64,000 bases of DNA from Paracoccaceae bacterium (GCA_024742405.1 JANSYP010000001.1:248001-312000), one strand, 5' to 3'; positions 7,949 to 16,958 are shown, counted from the first letter of the stretch. The notes: generated by a model not told the origin, from the sequence alone. Numbers and translations are program-made.

Positions 7949-9544
7949 ATGTCCGATCTCACCGATGCCGCACTTCAGTCCAAGGCCTGGCCTTTCGAAG
8001 AGGCCCGGCGGATCCTCAAGCGCTACGAGAAAGCACCGCCCGAAAAGGGCTTTGTTCTGTTCCAGACCGGCTATGGGCCGAGCGGGCTGCCCCATATCGG
8101 CACCTTCGGCGAGGTCGCGCGCACCACGATGGTGCGTCGGGCGTTCGAGCTGCTCAGCGACATTCCCACCAAGCTGATCTGCTTTTCCGACGATATGGAC
8201 GGATTCCGCAAGGTGCCGGGCAATGTGCCGATGCAGGCAGAACTCGCACAGGACCTGCACCTGCCGCTGACCCGCGTGCGCGATCCGTTCGGGACCCATG
8301 CGGGCTTTGCTCAGCACAACAACGCGCGATTGTGCGAATTTCTGGACAACTTCGGATTTGAGTACGAATTCGCCAGCGCGACGGAGTATTACACGTCGGG
8401 CCGTTTCGACGAGATGCTGCTGGTGGCGCTGGAGCGGTTCGACAAGATCCAGGAGATCATGCTGCCGACGCTGGGGCCCGAACGGCGCGAAACCTATTCC
8501 TGCTTTCTGCCGATCAGTCCCAAAACCGGCCATGTGCTGCAGGTCCCGACGCTGGAGCGCAACGTTGCCAAGGGCACGATCGTCTACGCGGAGCCCGATG
8601 GCGAGCGCGTCGAGGTGCCTGTGACCGGCGGGCACGTCAAGATGCAGTGGAAGCCCGACTGGGCGCTGCGCTGGGCGGCTCTTGGAGTGGATTACGAGAT
8701 GTCGGGCAAAGACCTGATCGACAGCGTGACGCAGTCGAGCAAGATCTGCCGCGCGCTGGGCAAGCGGCCGCCCGAAAGCCTGACCTATGAGCTCTTCAAT
8801 GACGAGAACGGCCAGAAAATCTCCAAATCAAAGGGCAATGGCCTGTCGATGGAGGACTGGCTGACCTATGCCGCGCCCGAGAGCCTGCAGTATTTCATGT
8901 TCCAGAAGCCGAAATCCGCAAAGCGGCTCTATTTCGACGTGATCCCGAAGGCGGTGGACGAGTATCACCAGCAGCTGCGTGCCTATCCCGACCAGGATCT
9001 CAAGGCGCAGCTCGCCAACCCGGTGCGCCATATCCACGGGGACACTGTCCCGGCAAGCGACATGGTCGTGTCCTTTGCGATGCTCCTGAACCTCGCCAGT
9101 GTGGCCTCGGCCGAGGACGCGGGGAGCCTCTGGGGCTTCATCCGCCGCTATGCGCCTGATGCGTCGCCCGAGACGCATCCCGGGCTCGATGCCGCGGCGG
9201 GGTATGCCGTGCAGTATTACAACGACTTCGTGAAACCCGCGAAGACCTACCGCCTGCCCGATGACCGCGAGCGCGCGGCGCTGACCGATCTGGCCGACAG
9301 GTTGCGCGGCTGGCAGGGCGCCCCGGACGCCGAAGCGCTGCAATCGGAGGTGTTCGCCGTGGGCAAGGCGCATGGGTTCGACCCGCTCCGGGACTGGTTC
9401 CGCGCGCTCTACGAGGTGCTGCTCGGGGCCAGCCAGGGACCGCGTTTCGGCGGCTTCGTGGCGCTCTACGGGGTCGACGAAAGCGTGGCCTTGATCGAAG
9501 CGGGTCTCTCCGGCGCCCTCGCCGACGGTGCGCCCGCGGATTGA
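7949..9544 (+). CDS. lysK: Lysyl-tRNA synthetase, class I
   Basis: 531 aa. It carries the class I synthetase signatures: GPSGLPHIGTFGE (HIGH-type) near residue 38 and KISKSKGNG (KMSKS-type) near residue 292. It charges tRNA-Lys; class I LysRS replaces the class II enzyme in archaea and many alphaproteobacteria. The ATG at 7949 follows GTGGAGCC. It is transcribed alone, with a small exported-protein gene 52 bases downstream in the same direction. Confidence 0.95.
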   Translation: MSDLTDAALQSKAWPFEEARRILKRYEKAPPEKGFVLFQTGYGPSGLPHIGTFGEVARTTMVRRAFELLSDIPTKLICFSDDMDGFRKVPGNVPMQAELAQDLHLPLTRVRDPFGTHAGFAQHNNARLCEFLDNFGFEYEFASATEYYTSGRFDEMLLVALERFDKIQEIMLPTLGPERRETYSCFLPISPKTGHVLQVPTLERNVAKGTIVYAEPDGERVEVPVTGGHVKMQWKPDWALRWAALGVDYEMSGKDLIDSVTQSSKICRALGKRPPESLTYELFNDENGQKISKSKGNGLSMEDWLTYAAPESLQYFMFQKPKSAKRLYFDVIPKAVDEYHQQLRAYPDQDLKAQLANPVRHIHGDTVPASDMVVSFAMLLNLASVASAEDAGSLWGFIRRYAPDASPETHPGLDAAAGYAVQYYNDFVKPAKTYRLPDDRERAALTDLADRLRGWQGAPDAEALQSEVFAVGKAHGFDPLRDWFRALYEVLLGASQGPRFGGFVALYGVDESVALIEAGLSGALADGAPAD

Positions 9545-9596
9545 CCTTGTCCCGCCGTCCCCTACAGTTCTGTGCCGGACAGTTAGGGATGATTGT

Positions 9597-10016
9597 ATGC
9601 GTAGAACGTTTTTGACCGCGGTTCTTGCGGGTTCGGCGACATTTTGTGCGGTGATCTCGGAGGCCGAAGAGGCTGACGCCACCGCTATCGCCCGGGTGAT
9701 CGGCGATCAGATCGCCGCCTTCCAGTCCGATGATTTCGCCGCCGCGTTCGACTATGCGTCGCCAGGCATCCGCGGGATCTTCGGCACGCCCGAGCGCTTT
9801 GGCCAGATGGTGCGTGACGGTTATCCGATGGTCTGGCGGCCCTCGGATGTGCAGTTCCTGGACCTGCGCCAGGATGGCGGTTCGGTCACTCAGCAGGTTC
9901 TGGTGCGCGATGCGAAGGGTGTGCCCTGGCTGCTCGACTATCAGATGGTGCGCGGCGGTTCCGGCTGGCAGATCAACGGGGTCCAGATCCGTGTCGCGCC
10001 GGCCGTCGGCGCGTGA
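9597..10016 (+). CDS. Exported DUF4864-type protein
   Basis: 139 aa. A signal peptide (MRRTFLTAVLAGSATFCAVI) is followed by a small alpha+beta domain. The stretch IARVIGDQIAAFQSDDFAAAFDYASPGIRGIFGTPERFGQMV is typical of the DUF4864 family, an NTF2-like fold of unknown role. No catalytic residues can be assigned. AGGGAT lies about nine bases before the ATG. It is downstream of lysK and may be cotranscribed with it. Function unknown. Confidence 0.75.
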   Translation: MRRTFLTAVLAGSATFCAVISEAEEADATAIARVIGDQIAAFQSDDFAAAFDYASPGIRGIFGTPERFGQMVRDGYPMVWRPSDVQFLDLRQDGGSVTQQVLVRDAKGVPWLLDYQMVRGGSGWQINGVQIRVAPAVGA

Positions 10017-10019
10017 GCG

Positions 10020-10517
10020 TCAGGCGGCATTCAACCCCAGATCACCCGGCGTGAGCTGGAAGGCCTTGCCGAACCCGCCATTCAGATCGGCGCGCGCCAC
10101 GCGCAGCACAGCAAAGCTGAAATCGGCGAAATCGATATAGAGCTTCGCCTTCGGGTGGGTTTGAAGGTAGTGGGCTCGCAGCGGCGCAAAGCCGGGGGCG
10201 CTGTGCGGGGTGAAGTCGGCACGGCAGACCAGCGTCATGCGCGGATGGGTCAACGGATCGCCCCGCGCGCCGGGCTCGCCCACCAGCAGCGAACAGACCG
10301 GATCGGCCTTCAACGCCCGGGTGTGGGTCGACAGATCCGAAATCAGCGTCAGCGGCTTGCCGTCGGGCGCGCGCGCCACGGCGATGCGGGTGACATGGGG
10401 CACGCCGGTGCCGGGCTCTCGCACCGCGAGCGCGCCGAAGCGGGCCTCGTCGAGCAGCCGGCGCCCAAGGGCGCGGGCCTCCGCATCGGTGTCGCGGATC
10501 GGGTTGATCTCGGGCAT
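10020..10517 (-). CDS. Pyridoxamine 5'-phosphate oxidase-fold (HugZ-like) protein
   Basis: 165 aa. The split-barrel FMN-binding fold is recognisable from EARFGALAVREPGTGVPHVTRIAV, LISDLSTHTRALKADPVCSLLVG and the later HPRMTLVCRADF segment. This order fits the N-terminal domain of HugZ/PNPOx-like heme-utilisation proteins. The C-terminal DUF2470 domain of full HugZ is missing. The family includes flavin reductases and heme-degrading proteins, so the substrate is open. The ATG at 10517 is preferred over an open frame to 10625 that would run into fliI. It lies 68 bases downstream of fliI on the same strand. Confidence 0.78.
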   Translation of the reverse strand: MPEINPIRDTDAEARALGRRLLDEARFGALAVREPGTGVPHVTRIAVARAPDGKPLTLISDLSTHTRALKADPVCSLLVGEPGARGDPLTHPRMTLVCRADFTPHSAPGFAPLRAHYLQTHPKAKLYIDFADFSFAVLRVARADLNGGFGKAFQLTPGDLGLNAA

Positions 10518-10585
10518 GGGCGGCTCCGTTGTCACGTCCCGCCCGACACTAGCGCTGTGCGTGGCAATGGAAACCGTGCGCCGGC

Positions 10586-11899
10586 TCAGGTCAGGATTGT
10601 TCCGAGCCGTTCGAAGCTTTCGCACGCGGGCTCCGGCCCTGTTCCGGCGAGGAACGCGTCGAGCGCCGGCCAGCAGGCGACCGCCCGGTCGATCGCCGGA
10701 TCGGATCCCGCGGTGTAGAGGCCGGACTGGATCATCAATTCCGCCCGGTCATAGGTGCCCAGCAGCGCGCGGGCGTCGGAAATCAGCGTGTTCTCGTCCT
10801 CCGTGGCGGCCGCGGGCAGGCTGCGCGAGACCGAGCGCAGCAGATCGACGGCCGGAAAGCGGCCCCGCTCCGCGATGCGGCGATCCAGGACCGTGTGCCC
10901 GTCCAGCACCCCGCGCAACAGATCGGCCACCGGTTCCTGCATATCGTCGCCCTGGACCAGGACCGAGAAGACCGCCGTGATGTCGCCCATCCCCTCCACA
11001 CCCGGCCCCGCGCGTTCGGCCAGCGACATCAGGCGGTGGGCGAGCGAGGGCGGATAGCCGCGGAAACTCGCGGGCTCGCCCAGGGTCAGGCGCAATTCGC
11101 GGTAGGCTTCGGCGTGGCGCGAAACGGAGTCGATCAACAGCAGGACCTGCCTGCCGGCATCGCGGAAATGCTCCGCCACGGTCATGGCGGAGAGCGCGGC
11201 ACGCGCGCGCTCCAGCGGCGATTTGTCGGAGGTTTCCGTGATGATCACCGACCGCGCGAGCCCCTCGGGGCCCAGCACGTCCTCGGCAAAGGCGCGCAGT
11301 TCGCGCCCGCGTTCGCCCACCAGTGCCAGCACCACCACGTCGGCCTCGATATGGCGCGCGAAGCTTCCCAGGAGCGTGGATTTACCGACCCCTGAGCCGG
11401 CAAAGAGCCCGATCCGCTGGCCGCGGACCAGGGGCAGAAGCGTGTTGAACACGGCAACGCCGGCCTCCAGCCGAGGTCCGAGCGCGCGACGCTGACCGGC
11501 GGGCGGCGGGGCGGCCTGAATGGTGCGCGCCTCGGGCCCGCGTGGCGCCGGACGCCCGTCGAGCGGACGCCCCGCGCTGTCGAGGATGCGCCCGATCCAG
11601 GCGTCGCAGGGTGCGAGGCGGAAGGGGCCCTTGAGCACCGCGGGCGCCTGTACGGTGAAACCGTCGAGATCGCCTTCGGGCACGACATGGACGCAGTCGG
11701 GATCGATGCGCATGATCTCGCCCCGCAAGGGGGCACCTTGAGGGCCTTGCATTTCGACCTGATCGCCAAGCGCTGCGATCCCGTCGAGGCCTGTCACCTC
11801 CACCCGTCCGTCACAGATGCGCGCGACGCGTCCGATCTTTCGCAGCGGTGAAATCTCGCGCAGTCCGGCGCTCAGCGCCGTCAGGTCCAACGTGGTCAA
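10586..11899 (-). CDS. fliI: Flagellum-specific ATPase FliI
   Basis: 437 aa. The Walker A loop GLFAGSGVGKST is at residues 164-175 and the Walker B/DSV region (VLLLIDSVSRHAEAYRE) near 250. The overall layout matches F1-beta-like export ATPases of flagellar type III secretion. It energises export of rod, hook and filament subunits at the cytoplasmic face. I favour the TTG at 11899 because GGAGA sits seven bases upstream; the frame remains open to another TTG at 11923. It is divergent from flgB, with 95 bases between starts. Confidence 0.93.
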   Translation of the reverse strand: MTTLDLTALSAGLREISPLRKIGRVARICDGRVEVTGLDGIAALGDQVEMQGPQGAPLRGEIMRIDPDCVHVVPEGDLDGFTVQAPAVLKGPFRLAPCDAWIGRILDSAGRPLDGRPAPRGPEARTIQAAPPPAGQRRALGPRLEAGVAVFNTLLPLVRGQRIGLFAGSGVGKSTLLGSFARHIEADVVVLALVGERGRELRAFAEDVLGPEGLARSVIITETSDKSPLERARAALSAMTVAEHFRDAGRQVLLLIDSVSRHAEAYRELRLTLGEPASFRGYPPSLAHRLMSLAERAGPGVEGMGDITAVFSVLVQGDDMQEPVADLLRGVLDGHTVLDRRIAERGRFPAVDLLRSVSRSLPAAATEDENTLISDARALLGTYDRAELMIQSGLYTAGSDPAIDRAVACWPALDAFLAGTGPEPACESFERLGTILT

Positions 11900-11994
11900 A
11901 GGGGTTTCTCCAGATGAGAACAAGGCATGAACAACGCTTTCTTAAACGAATCACGGTTAAGCAGCAGTTGAACATAGTCGAGGGAGAAGCCCCG

Positions 11995-12384
11995 ATGCAC
12001 AGCGACCTGAGCATATTCAGGTTGGCGACGGCGAAAGCGGAACATGCTGTCGCTCGCCAGAACATCACCGCGCAGAACATGGCCCATGCGGACACGCCGG
12101 GCTACAAGGCGCGTGATCTGCCTCCGTTTGCCGAGGTCTACAGCGCACCGCGCGGGGACAACGGTCTGCGCACCGTGCACCCGGCACATTTTCGCACCGG
12201 GCTGAGCGGGTCTGCGCCGGATGCGCGCGCCGATCCCGTCGCCGGCAACGCCTCGCCCAATGGCAATACGGTGTCCATCGAAACGGAAATGATCCGCGCC
12301 AGCGAGATCAAACGCAGCCACGATCTCGCTCTGACGGTCTATGGCAGCGGCCTGAAACTGCTGCGCGCAGCGATCGGGCGCTGA
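11995..12384 (+). CDS. flgB: Flagellar basal-body rod protein FlgB
   Basis: 129 aa, the usual FlgB size. The N-terminal rod motif reads ARQNITAQNMAHADTPGYKARDL, and the C-terminal coil carries EMIRASEIKRSHDLALTVYG. It is a proximal rod subunit. The ATG at 11995 follows GAGGGAGAAG. It begins a tightly packed plus-strand run (flgB-flgC-fliE-fliQ-flgF-flgG-flgA-flgH-fliL). Two TTAA words at 11942-11960 lie upstream with an 11-base spacer, not the 7-base spacer of a canonical CtrA site. Confidence 0.93.
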   Translation: MHSDLSIFRLATAKAEHAVARQNITAQNMAHADTPGYKARDLPPFAEVYSAPRGDNGLRTVHPAHFRTGLSGSAPDARADPVAGNASPNGNTVSIETEMIRASEIKRSHDLALTVYGSGLKLLRAAIGR

Positions 12385-12395
12385 GGGGAGCTGCG

Positions 12396-12788
12396 ATGTC
12401 GGATCTCATGCAGAGCCTTGCGATTTCCTCCAGCGGGATGCGCGCCCAGGCCACCCGCCTGCGCCATGTCGCCGAGAATATCGCCAATGTCGACACGCCC
12501 GGATATCGGCGCAAGACGGTCGCGTTCACCACGGAACGGATGCCGGACAGCGACTCGTCGCGGGTCAGCACCGGGCGGGTGCGTCTGGACCGCAGCGAAC
12601 TTCAGCTGGTCTACGATCCCAGCCATCCGCTGGCCGACGAGACCGGCCACTATGACGGCTCCAACGTCAATCTGACGGTGGAAATCGCCGACAGCCGCGA
12701 GGCGCAACGCAGCTACGAAGCCAACCTGAAGATGTTCGACCAGGCCCGGAAAATGTCCGGCGCTCTGCTTGAACTGCTCAAGCGTTAA
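12396..12788 (+). CDS. flgC: Flagellar basal-body rod protein FlgC
   Basis: 130 aa. The N-terminal AENIANVDTPGYRRKTV motif and the C-terminal coiled region (SREAQRSYEANLKMFDQARKM) identify a rod-type axial protein, and position after flgB with this length fits FlgC. It joins FlgB and FlgF in the proximal rod. GAGGGGAGC precedes the ATG, and flgB ends 11 bases earlier. Confidence 0.93.
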   Translation: MSDLMQSLAISSSGMRAQATRLRHVAENIANVDTPGYRRKTVAFTTERMPDSDSSRVSTGRVRLDRSELQLVYDPSHPLADETGHYDGSNVNLTVEIADSREAQRSYEANLKMFDQARKMSGALLELLKR

Positions 12789-12800
12789 GGAGGGTCCAGA

Positions 12801-13091
12801 ATGGACATCACAACCGGACTAGCGAGCCGAAGCTACGCGACCGCCCAGGCGGCACTTCGCCCCGAAACGACCCCAGACGGTGCCGCGGCAGTCGCCGGCC
12901 GCGCGGCGGACAGTTTCGCGGCCACGCTGCAAAGGGCCGAAACGACCGCTGCCGCAACCCTCACCGGCGACGCCGACCCCCATGCCCTCGTCGATGCGCT
13001 GGCCCAGTCCCAGCTTGCGGTCGAGACGGCGGTGACGGTGCGCAACAAGGTCGTCGAAGCCTATCAGGAAATCCTGCGGATGCCGGTCTGA
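12801..13091 (+). CDS. fliE: Flagellar hook-basal body adaptor FliE
   Basis: 96 aa. The C-terminal half (DPHALVDALAQSQLAVETAVTVRNKVVEAYQEILRMPV) is the conserved FliE helix-turn pattern ending in the typical YQEIxxMPV. FliE connects the MS ring/export gate to the rod and is the first exported rod protein. A near-consensus AAGGAGGG lies before the ATG at 12801. Only three bases separate it from fliQ. Confidence 0.93.
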   Translation: MDITTGLASRSYATAQAALRPETTPDGAAAVAGRAADSFAATLQRAETTAAATLTGDADPHALVDALAQSQLAVETAVTVRNKVVEAYQEILRMPV

Positions 13092-13094
13092 GCC

Positions 13095-13361
13095 ATGACC
13101 GAGGTTCAGTTCTACGACACCCTCCGGCAGGGCCTCTGGATCGCCGTGGTGATCTCGATGCCGATCCTGACCGTCGCGCTGGCCGCCGGCCTTTTCGTCG
13201 GTCTGTTCCAGGCGCTGACGTCGATTCAGGAGATGTCGCTCACCTTCGTGCCGAAGCTGCTCGCCATCGTCGTCGCCTTCTGGATCAGCATGGCCTTCAT
13301 GACCACGTCCCTGTCGGAGTTTTTCACCGACACGATCATTCCGCTCGTCATCGGGTCCTGA
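13095..13361 (+). CDS. fliQ: Flagellar export gate protein FliQ
   Basis: 88 aa with two transmembrane helices (about residues 14-40 and 52-75) and the family stretch GLFQALTSIQEMSLTFVPKLLAI. It is a component of the FliPQR export gate in the inner membrane. FliR is encoded on the opposite strand at 18039-18815, while FliP is not in the window. The stop (TGA at 13359) nearly abuts the flgF start. Confidence 0.94.
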   Translation: MTEVQFYDTLRQGLWIAVVISMPILTVALAAGLFVGLFQALTSIQEMSLTFVPKLLAIVVAFWISMAFMTTSLSEFFTDTIIPLVIGS

Positions 13362-13362
13362 A

Positions 13363-14082
13363 ATGGAAAATGCAGCCTACGCCACTCTGACGCGCCAGTC
13401 CGGTCTCAAGGCCGAACTACAGACGCTTGCCAACAACATCGCCAACGCATCTACCGTCGGGTTCCAGCGCGAGGGCGTCCTGTTCGCCGAGTATGTCACC
13501 GCGCTGGAGGATCCCAACACGTCGCTCTCCATGGCGCGGGCCGAAGGCCGTTTCACCGACACCTCCTTTGGCGGTCACCGCAATACCGGCGGACGGTTCG
13601 ACTTTGCCATCTCCGGCGAGGGCTACTTCCAGATCCAGGCCGAAGACGGCCCCCGCCTGACACGGGCGGGCGCGTTTGCGCCGGACGCCAACGGAGATCT
13701 TGCGACGCCGGTCGGACATTTGCTGCTCGACGCCGGGGGAACGCCCGTTCCGATCCCGCCGGGCGCGGAGAGCGTGACTTTGTCCGGCGACGGAACGCTC
13801 AGCATCGACGGCTTTCCGGTGACGCAGCTGGGCCTGTTCCTGCCGACGGACCCCAATAGCCTGCAACGCGCCGGAGATACGAGCTTCCGGACCGAGGGTG
13901 GTATCGAAGCCATTGAAAACGGACAAATCCTGCAAGGGTTTCTGGAGGATTCCAACGTCGACCCGATCTCCGAAATCACCCGGCTGATTGAAGTGCAGCG
14001 CGCCTATGAGAAGGGCGGTAATTTCCTCGGAAAAGAGGATGAGCGCATCCGCTCGGTGATCCGAACTCTTGGCAGCGCCTAA
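13363..14082 (+). CDS. flgF: Flagellar basal-body rod protein FlgF
   Basis: 239 aa. The N-terminal axial motif is TLANNIANASTVGFQREGVLF, a central flagellar hook/basal-body domain includes FDFAISGEGYFQI, and the C-terminal motif is NVDPISEITRLIEVQRAYEKG. The shorter length than FlgG and position before it support FlgF, a proximal rod protein. The start codon lies one base after the fliQ stop, implying translational coupling. Confidence 0.92.
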   Translation: MENAAYATLTRQSGLKAELQTLANNIANASTVGFQREGVLFAEYVTALEDPNTSLSMARAEGRFTDTSFGGHRNTGGRFDFAISGEGYFQIQAEDGPRLTRAGAFAPDANGDLATPVGHLLLDAGGTPVPIPPGAESVTLSGDGTLSIDGFPVTQLGLFLPTDPNSLQRAGDTSFRTEGGIEAIENGQILQGFLEDSNVDPISEITRLIEVQRAYEKGGNFLGKEDERIRSVIRTLGSA

Positions 14083-14097
14083 CGAAGGAGCCCCACC

Positions 14098-14883
14098 ATG
14101 CGTCCCCTGAAAATCGCCGCCACGGGCATGGCCGCCCAGCAGATGCGCGTCGAGGTCATCGCCAACAACCTCGCGAACATGAGCACCACGGCCTACAACG
14201 CGCGACGGGCCGAATTTGCCGATCTGCACTATCAGCAGATGGAAAAACCCGGCTCGATCATTGCCTCGGACGGCACCGTGCTGCCGACGGGGATCCAGCT
14301 CGGGCTCGGCGTGCGGCCGACGTCCGTGGCGCCGATGCTCGCCCAGGGCGCGATGAAACAGACCGGCAACGATCTCGACATCGCGATCGAGGGGGAGGGC
14401 TATCTGGAGGTGACATTGCCATCGGGCGACTCCGGCTACACTCGCGACGGGGGTCTGCGCCGGAATGGCGAAGGGGTGGTCGTCACCGCCGACGGGTTCC
14501 CGATCGAGCCCGAGATTGCCATCCCGGAAGAGGCCGTTTCGCTTTCGGTGAATGCCAACGGCGAGGTCTATGCCTATTTCACCGGCGAGGCCGAGGGGGA
14601 GTTGCTGGGACGCATCACGCTGGCCACCTTCATCAATCCTCGCGGTCTGGAAGCCACGGGGAGCAACCTGTTCGCCGAGACCGAGGCGTCGGGCCCGCCG
14701 ACGATCGGGGACCCGGGGGAGGACGGCGTCGGCATGCTCCGCCAGGGCTATGTCGAGGAGTCCACCGTCGATGCCGTGCGGGAGGTGACCGAGCTCATCG
14801 AGGCGCAGCGCGGCTACGAGCTGAACGCAAAGGTCATCACTGCGGCTGATGAGATGATGGCCGTCACGGCACAGGTCCGTTGA
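14098..14883 (+). CDS. flgG: Flagellar basal-body distal rod protein FlgG
   Basis: 261 aa, standard for FlgG. The N-terminal MAAQQMRVEVIANNLANMST motif, the central DLDIAIEGEGYLEVTLP and the C-terminal STVDAVREVTELIEAQRGYELN are all typical. It builds the distal rod that passes through the peptidoglycan and outer membrane. A strong GAAGGAG precedes the ATG. The stop overlaps the flgA start (TGATG). Confidence 0.95.
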   Translation: MRPLKIAATGMAAQQMRVEVIANNLANMSTTAYNARRAEFADLHYQQMEKPGSIIASDGTVLPTGIQLGLGVRPTSVAPMLAQGAMKQTGNDLDIAIEGEGYLEVTLPSGDSGYTRDGGLRRNGEGVVVTADGFPIEPEIAIPEEAVSLSVNANGEVYAYFTGEAEGELLGRITLATFINPRGLEATGSNLFAETEASGPPTIGDPGEDGVGMLRQGYVEESTVDAVREVTELIEAQRGYELNAKVITAADEMMAVTAQVR

Positions 14884-15314
14884 TGATCAGACTTGGCATC
14901 TTTCTGGGCGTGGCGCTGGTCGCAGCCGGGGGTGTCGCCGCCGACACCGTGGTCGCCGCGCGCACATTGCGCGCAGAGACGCTCATCGGCCTGTCGGATC
15001 TGCGGCTTCTGGAAGACACCACCCCCGGCGCGCTGAGTCGGCCCGAGGATGCCGTGGGTCTGGAAACCCGCCGCAATGTCTACGCTGGTCAGGTCCTGCG
15101 GGCTCTCGATCTGGGCCCACCGGCCATCGTTTCGCGCAACGATATCGTTGTGCTGAGTTACTTCCGCAGCGGAGTCGCAATCCAGACCGAAGGCCGCGCC
15201 ATGGGGCGTGCCGGGGTCGGCGACCGCCTGCGGGTGATGAACCTGACGTCGCGCTCGGCCGTGACCGGGACCGTTTTGTCCGACGGCACGGTCGAAGTCG
15301 CCGGGCCTCGCTGA
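14883..15314 (+). CDS. flgA: Flagellar P-ring assembly chaperone FlgA (short form)
   Basis: 143 aa with a signal peptide (MIRLGIFLGVALVAAGGVAA). It contains an SAF-like segment (VVAARTLRAETLIGLSDL) followed by the C-terminal beta region NVYAGQVLRALDLGPPAIVSRNDIVVL, ending GTVLSDGTVEVAG. This is the SAF/ChapFlgA core; the N-terminal domain of the longer enteric FlgA (about 220 aa) is missing. It is periplasmic and assists P-ring (FlgI) assembly; flgI is not in the window. The ATG overlaps the flgG stop. Confidence 0.88.
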   Translation: MIRLGIFLGVALVAAGGVAADTVVAARTLRAETLIGLSDLRLLEDTTPGALSRPEDAVGLETRRNVYAGQVLRALDLGPPAIVSRNDIVVLSYFRSGVAIQTEGRAMGRAGVGDRLRVMNLTSRSAVTGTVLSDGTVEVAGPR

Positions 15315-15338
15315 ATTTCGCTCCAAGGAGGACGCAAC

Positions 15339-16070
15339 ATGAAACCGCTTCTGGGATTACTCTGCGGCGCCGTCGTCGCTGTCGCGGGCTGCGGTCGACT
15401 CGACCATGTCGGCAAGCGTCCCGAGTTCACACCGTCCGACACTGGCCGCGAGCATCTCGCCATGGCCGTGCCGGGCATTCCGCGAACTCTGGAGCGCCGC
15501 CGCAACATCGACCAGGCATCGCTATGGAGCGGTGGGCGCAACTCTCTGCTGGGCGACCAGCGCGCGGGTGAACGGGGCGATATCCTGACTGTTGTTGTGG
15601 AGATCGACGAGAAGGCCGAGATTTCCAACTCTTCCTCGCGCGAACGCTCAGCCGAAGAGAAACTGGCCCTGAAAGAGCTGCTCGGTATTCCCCAACGCAT
15701 AAACAACAGCCTGCCTGAAGGCGCCCTTGCCGCCGAGGCCATCGACATCGACACCGACAGCTCCCACGCCGGTGAAGGTCAGGTCCGGCGCAACGAAAAA
15801 CTCACCTTGCGGATAGCGGCCACGGTCACCGACGTTCTGCCGAATGGTGTTATCCGTCTGCAGGGCTCTCAGGAAGTGCGGGTCAATTTCGAGATCCGCG
15901 AACTCCTCGTCGAGGGCTTTGTCCGTCCAGAGGATATCACGCGCCAGAACGAGGTCACATACGACAAGATCGCCTCCGCAAGGATCTCCTATGGCGGTCG
16001 CGGACAAATCTCGGACGTGCAGCAGCCGCGCTATGGCCAGCAAATCGCCGACATCATCCTGCCGTTCTGA
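15339..16070 (+). CDS. flgH: Flagellar L-ring lipoprotein FlgH
   Basis: 243 aa. The lipoprotein signal is MKPLLGLLCGAVVAVAGCGR with the acceptor Cys near residue 18. Family stretches include SLWSGGRNSLLGDQRAGERGDILTVVVEIDEKA and the C-terminal LVEGFVRPEDITRQNEVTYDKIASARISYGGRG. It forms the outer-membrane L ring. AAGGAGG precedes the ATG. A strong Shine-Dalgarno for the following fliL gene overlaps its end. Confidence 0.95.
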   Translation: MKPLLGLLCGAVVAVAGCGRLDHVGKRPEFTPSDTGREHLAMAVPGIPRTLERRRNIDQASLWSGGRNSLLGDQRAGERGDILTVVVEIDEKAEISNSSSRERSAEEKLALKELLGIPQRINNSLPEGALAAEAIDIDTDSSHAGEGQVRRNEKLTLRIAATVTDVLPNGVIRLQGSQEVRVNFEIRELLVEGFVRPEDITRQNEVTYDKIASARISYGGRGQISDVQQPRYGQQIADIILPF

Positions 16071-16081
16071 AGGAGGCCTCC

Positions 16082-16579
16082 ATGGCGAAACTGCTTCCGA
16101 TCCTGCTTGCTGTCGTCGGAGTCGCTGGTGGGGGCGCGGCGGGCTATGTCCTGCGCCCCGACCCGGTGGACACAGTTCACGACACTTCAGTGCATCCCGA
16201 TTGCCCACCGTCCGAGACGGCCATCGCCGCAGTTGCGCCCACGGTCGCCCAGGGCGAGAGCGCGTTCGTCAAATTCGACAATCAGTTCGTCGTCCCGGTG
16301 ACGTCGTCGGACGCGGTGGTCTCTCTCGTCGTGTTGTCGCTGACGTTGGAGGTCGCCGAAGGGGCCCAGGACGGCGTCTTCGCCCGTATGCCCAAGTTGC
16401 GCGATGCATTTCTCGGGGTGCTTTTCGATCACTCTTCGGCGGGCGGGTTTTCAGTCGACTTCGTCAACGGCAAGGGGCTCGATACCCTGCGTGGACTACT
16501 CAGGGAAACGGCGGTCGGAACCGCCGGACCCGAGATTGTCGACGTCTTGATCGTTGACCTCGTCAAGCAGGACGTCTGA
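16082..16579 (+). CDS. fliL: Flagellar basal body-associated FliL family protein
   Basis: 165 aa. One N-terminal transmembrane helix (LLPILLAVVGVAGGGAAGYVL) precedes a periplasmic domain. FVKFDNQFVVPV followed by LSLTLEVAEG and MPKLRDAFLGVLFDH matches the FliL pattern of a stomatin-like periplasmic ring subunit around the stator. It starts after a consensus AAGGAGG, 11 bases after flgH, and ends the plus-strand flagellar run. Divergent sequence makes the assignment slightly less firm than its neighbours. Confidence 0.82.
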   Translation: MAKLLPILLAVVGVAGGGAAGYVLRPDPVDTVHDTSVHPDCPPSETAIAAVAPTVAQGESAFVKFDNQFVVPVTSSDAVVSLVVLSLTLEVAEGAQDGVFARMPKLRDAFLGVLFDHSSAGGFSVDFVNGKGLDTLRGLLRETAVGTAGPEIVDVLIVDLVKQDV

Positions 16580-16613
16580 ACCGCGAGTTTCCAGCCCTGC
16601 CCAGGTGACGGGC

Positions 16614-16958
16614 CTATTCCTGTTTGCAGATCTTTTCCAAAACGCGGCGCCGCGCTTCGGCGCGCGCATGGGTGCGGCGCGCGGCATCGGCGGCAAGCCG
16701 CGCCCGCGCCGCGAGAATGCCCAGCCGACGCCGCTCCTTAACCTGCCAGATGTGCCACAATTGCGCGGCGCCGCTGGCGGTGAACTGCAAGCCGCTGTTG
16801 TCCGACGACGGGAAGGGTTGGTCGAGCGCTGTGAGCCGGTCGGCCAGTTGAGTGTCCTGGGCCGTCTTGGTCCGAAGGTCAGCAGCACTTCGTTGTGCGG
16901 CCAGTTCTGCAAGAACGGCAAGCTGACGTAGGCGTTTGCGATCCGCGTCACTTGCCAT
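16614..16958 (-). CDS. FliJ-like coiled-coil protein downstream of flhB
   Basis: 114 aa, strongly helical and Arg/Ala-rich (ADRKRLRQLAVLAELAAQRSAADL near the start, RAEARRRVLEKICKQE at the end), consistent with an antiparallel coiled coil. The size and position after flhB suggest a FliJ-like export chaperone/ATPase stalk, but sequence identity to known FliJ is not evident by eye. The ATG at 16958 lies inside the last codons of flhB (11-base overlap), implying translational coupling and a flagellar role. Confidence 0.6.
   Translation of the reverse strand: MASDADRKRLRQLAVLAELAAQRSAADLRTKTAQDTQLADRLTALDQPFPSSDNSGLQFTASGAAQLWHIWQVKERRRLGILAARARLAADAARRTHARAEARRRVLEKICKQE

Noticed and set aside
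11942-11960. TTAA pair upstream of flgB as a CtrA site
   Set aside because: The spacer is 11 bases rather than 7, so it does not match the CtrA consensus.
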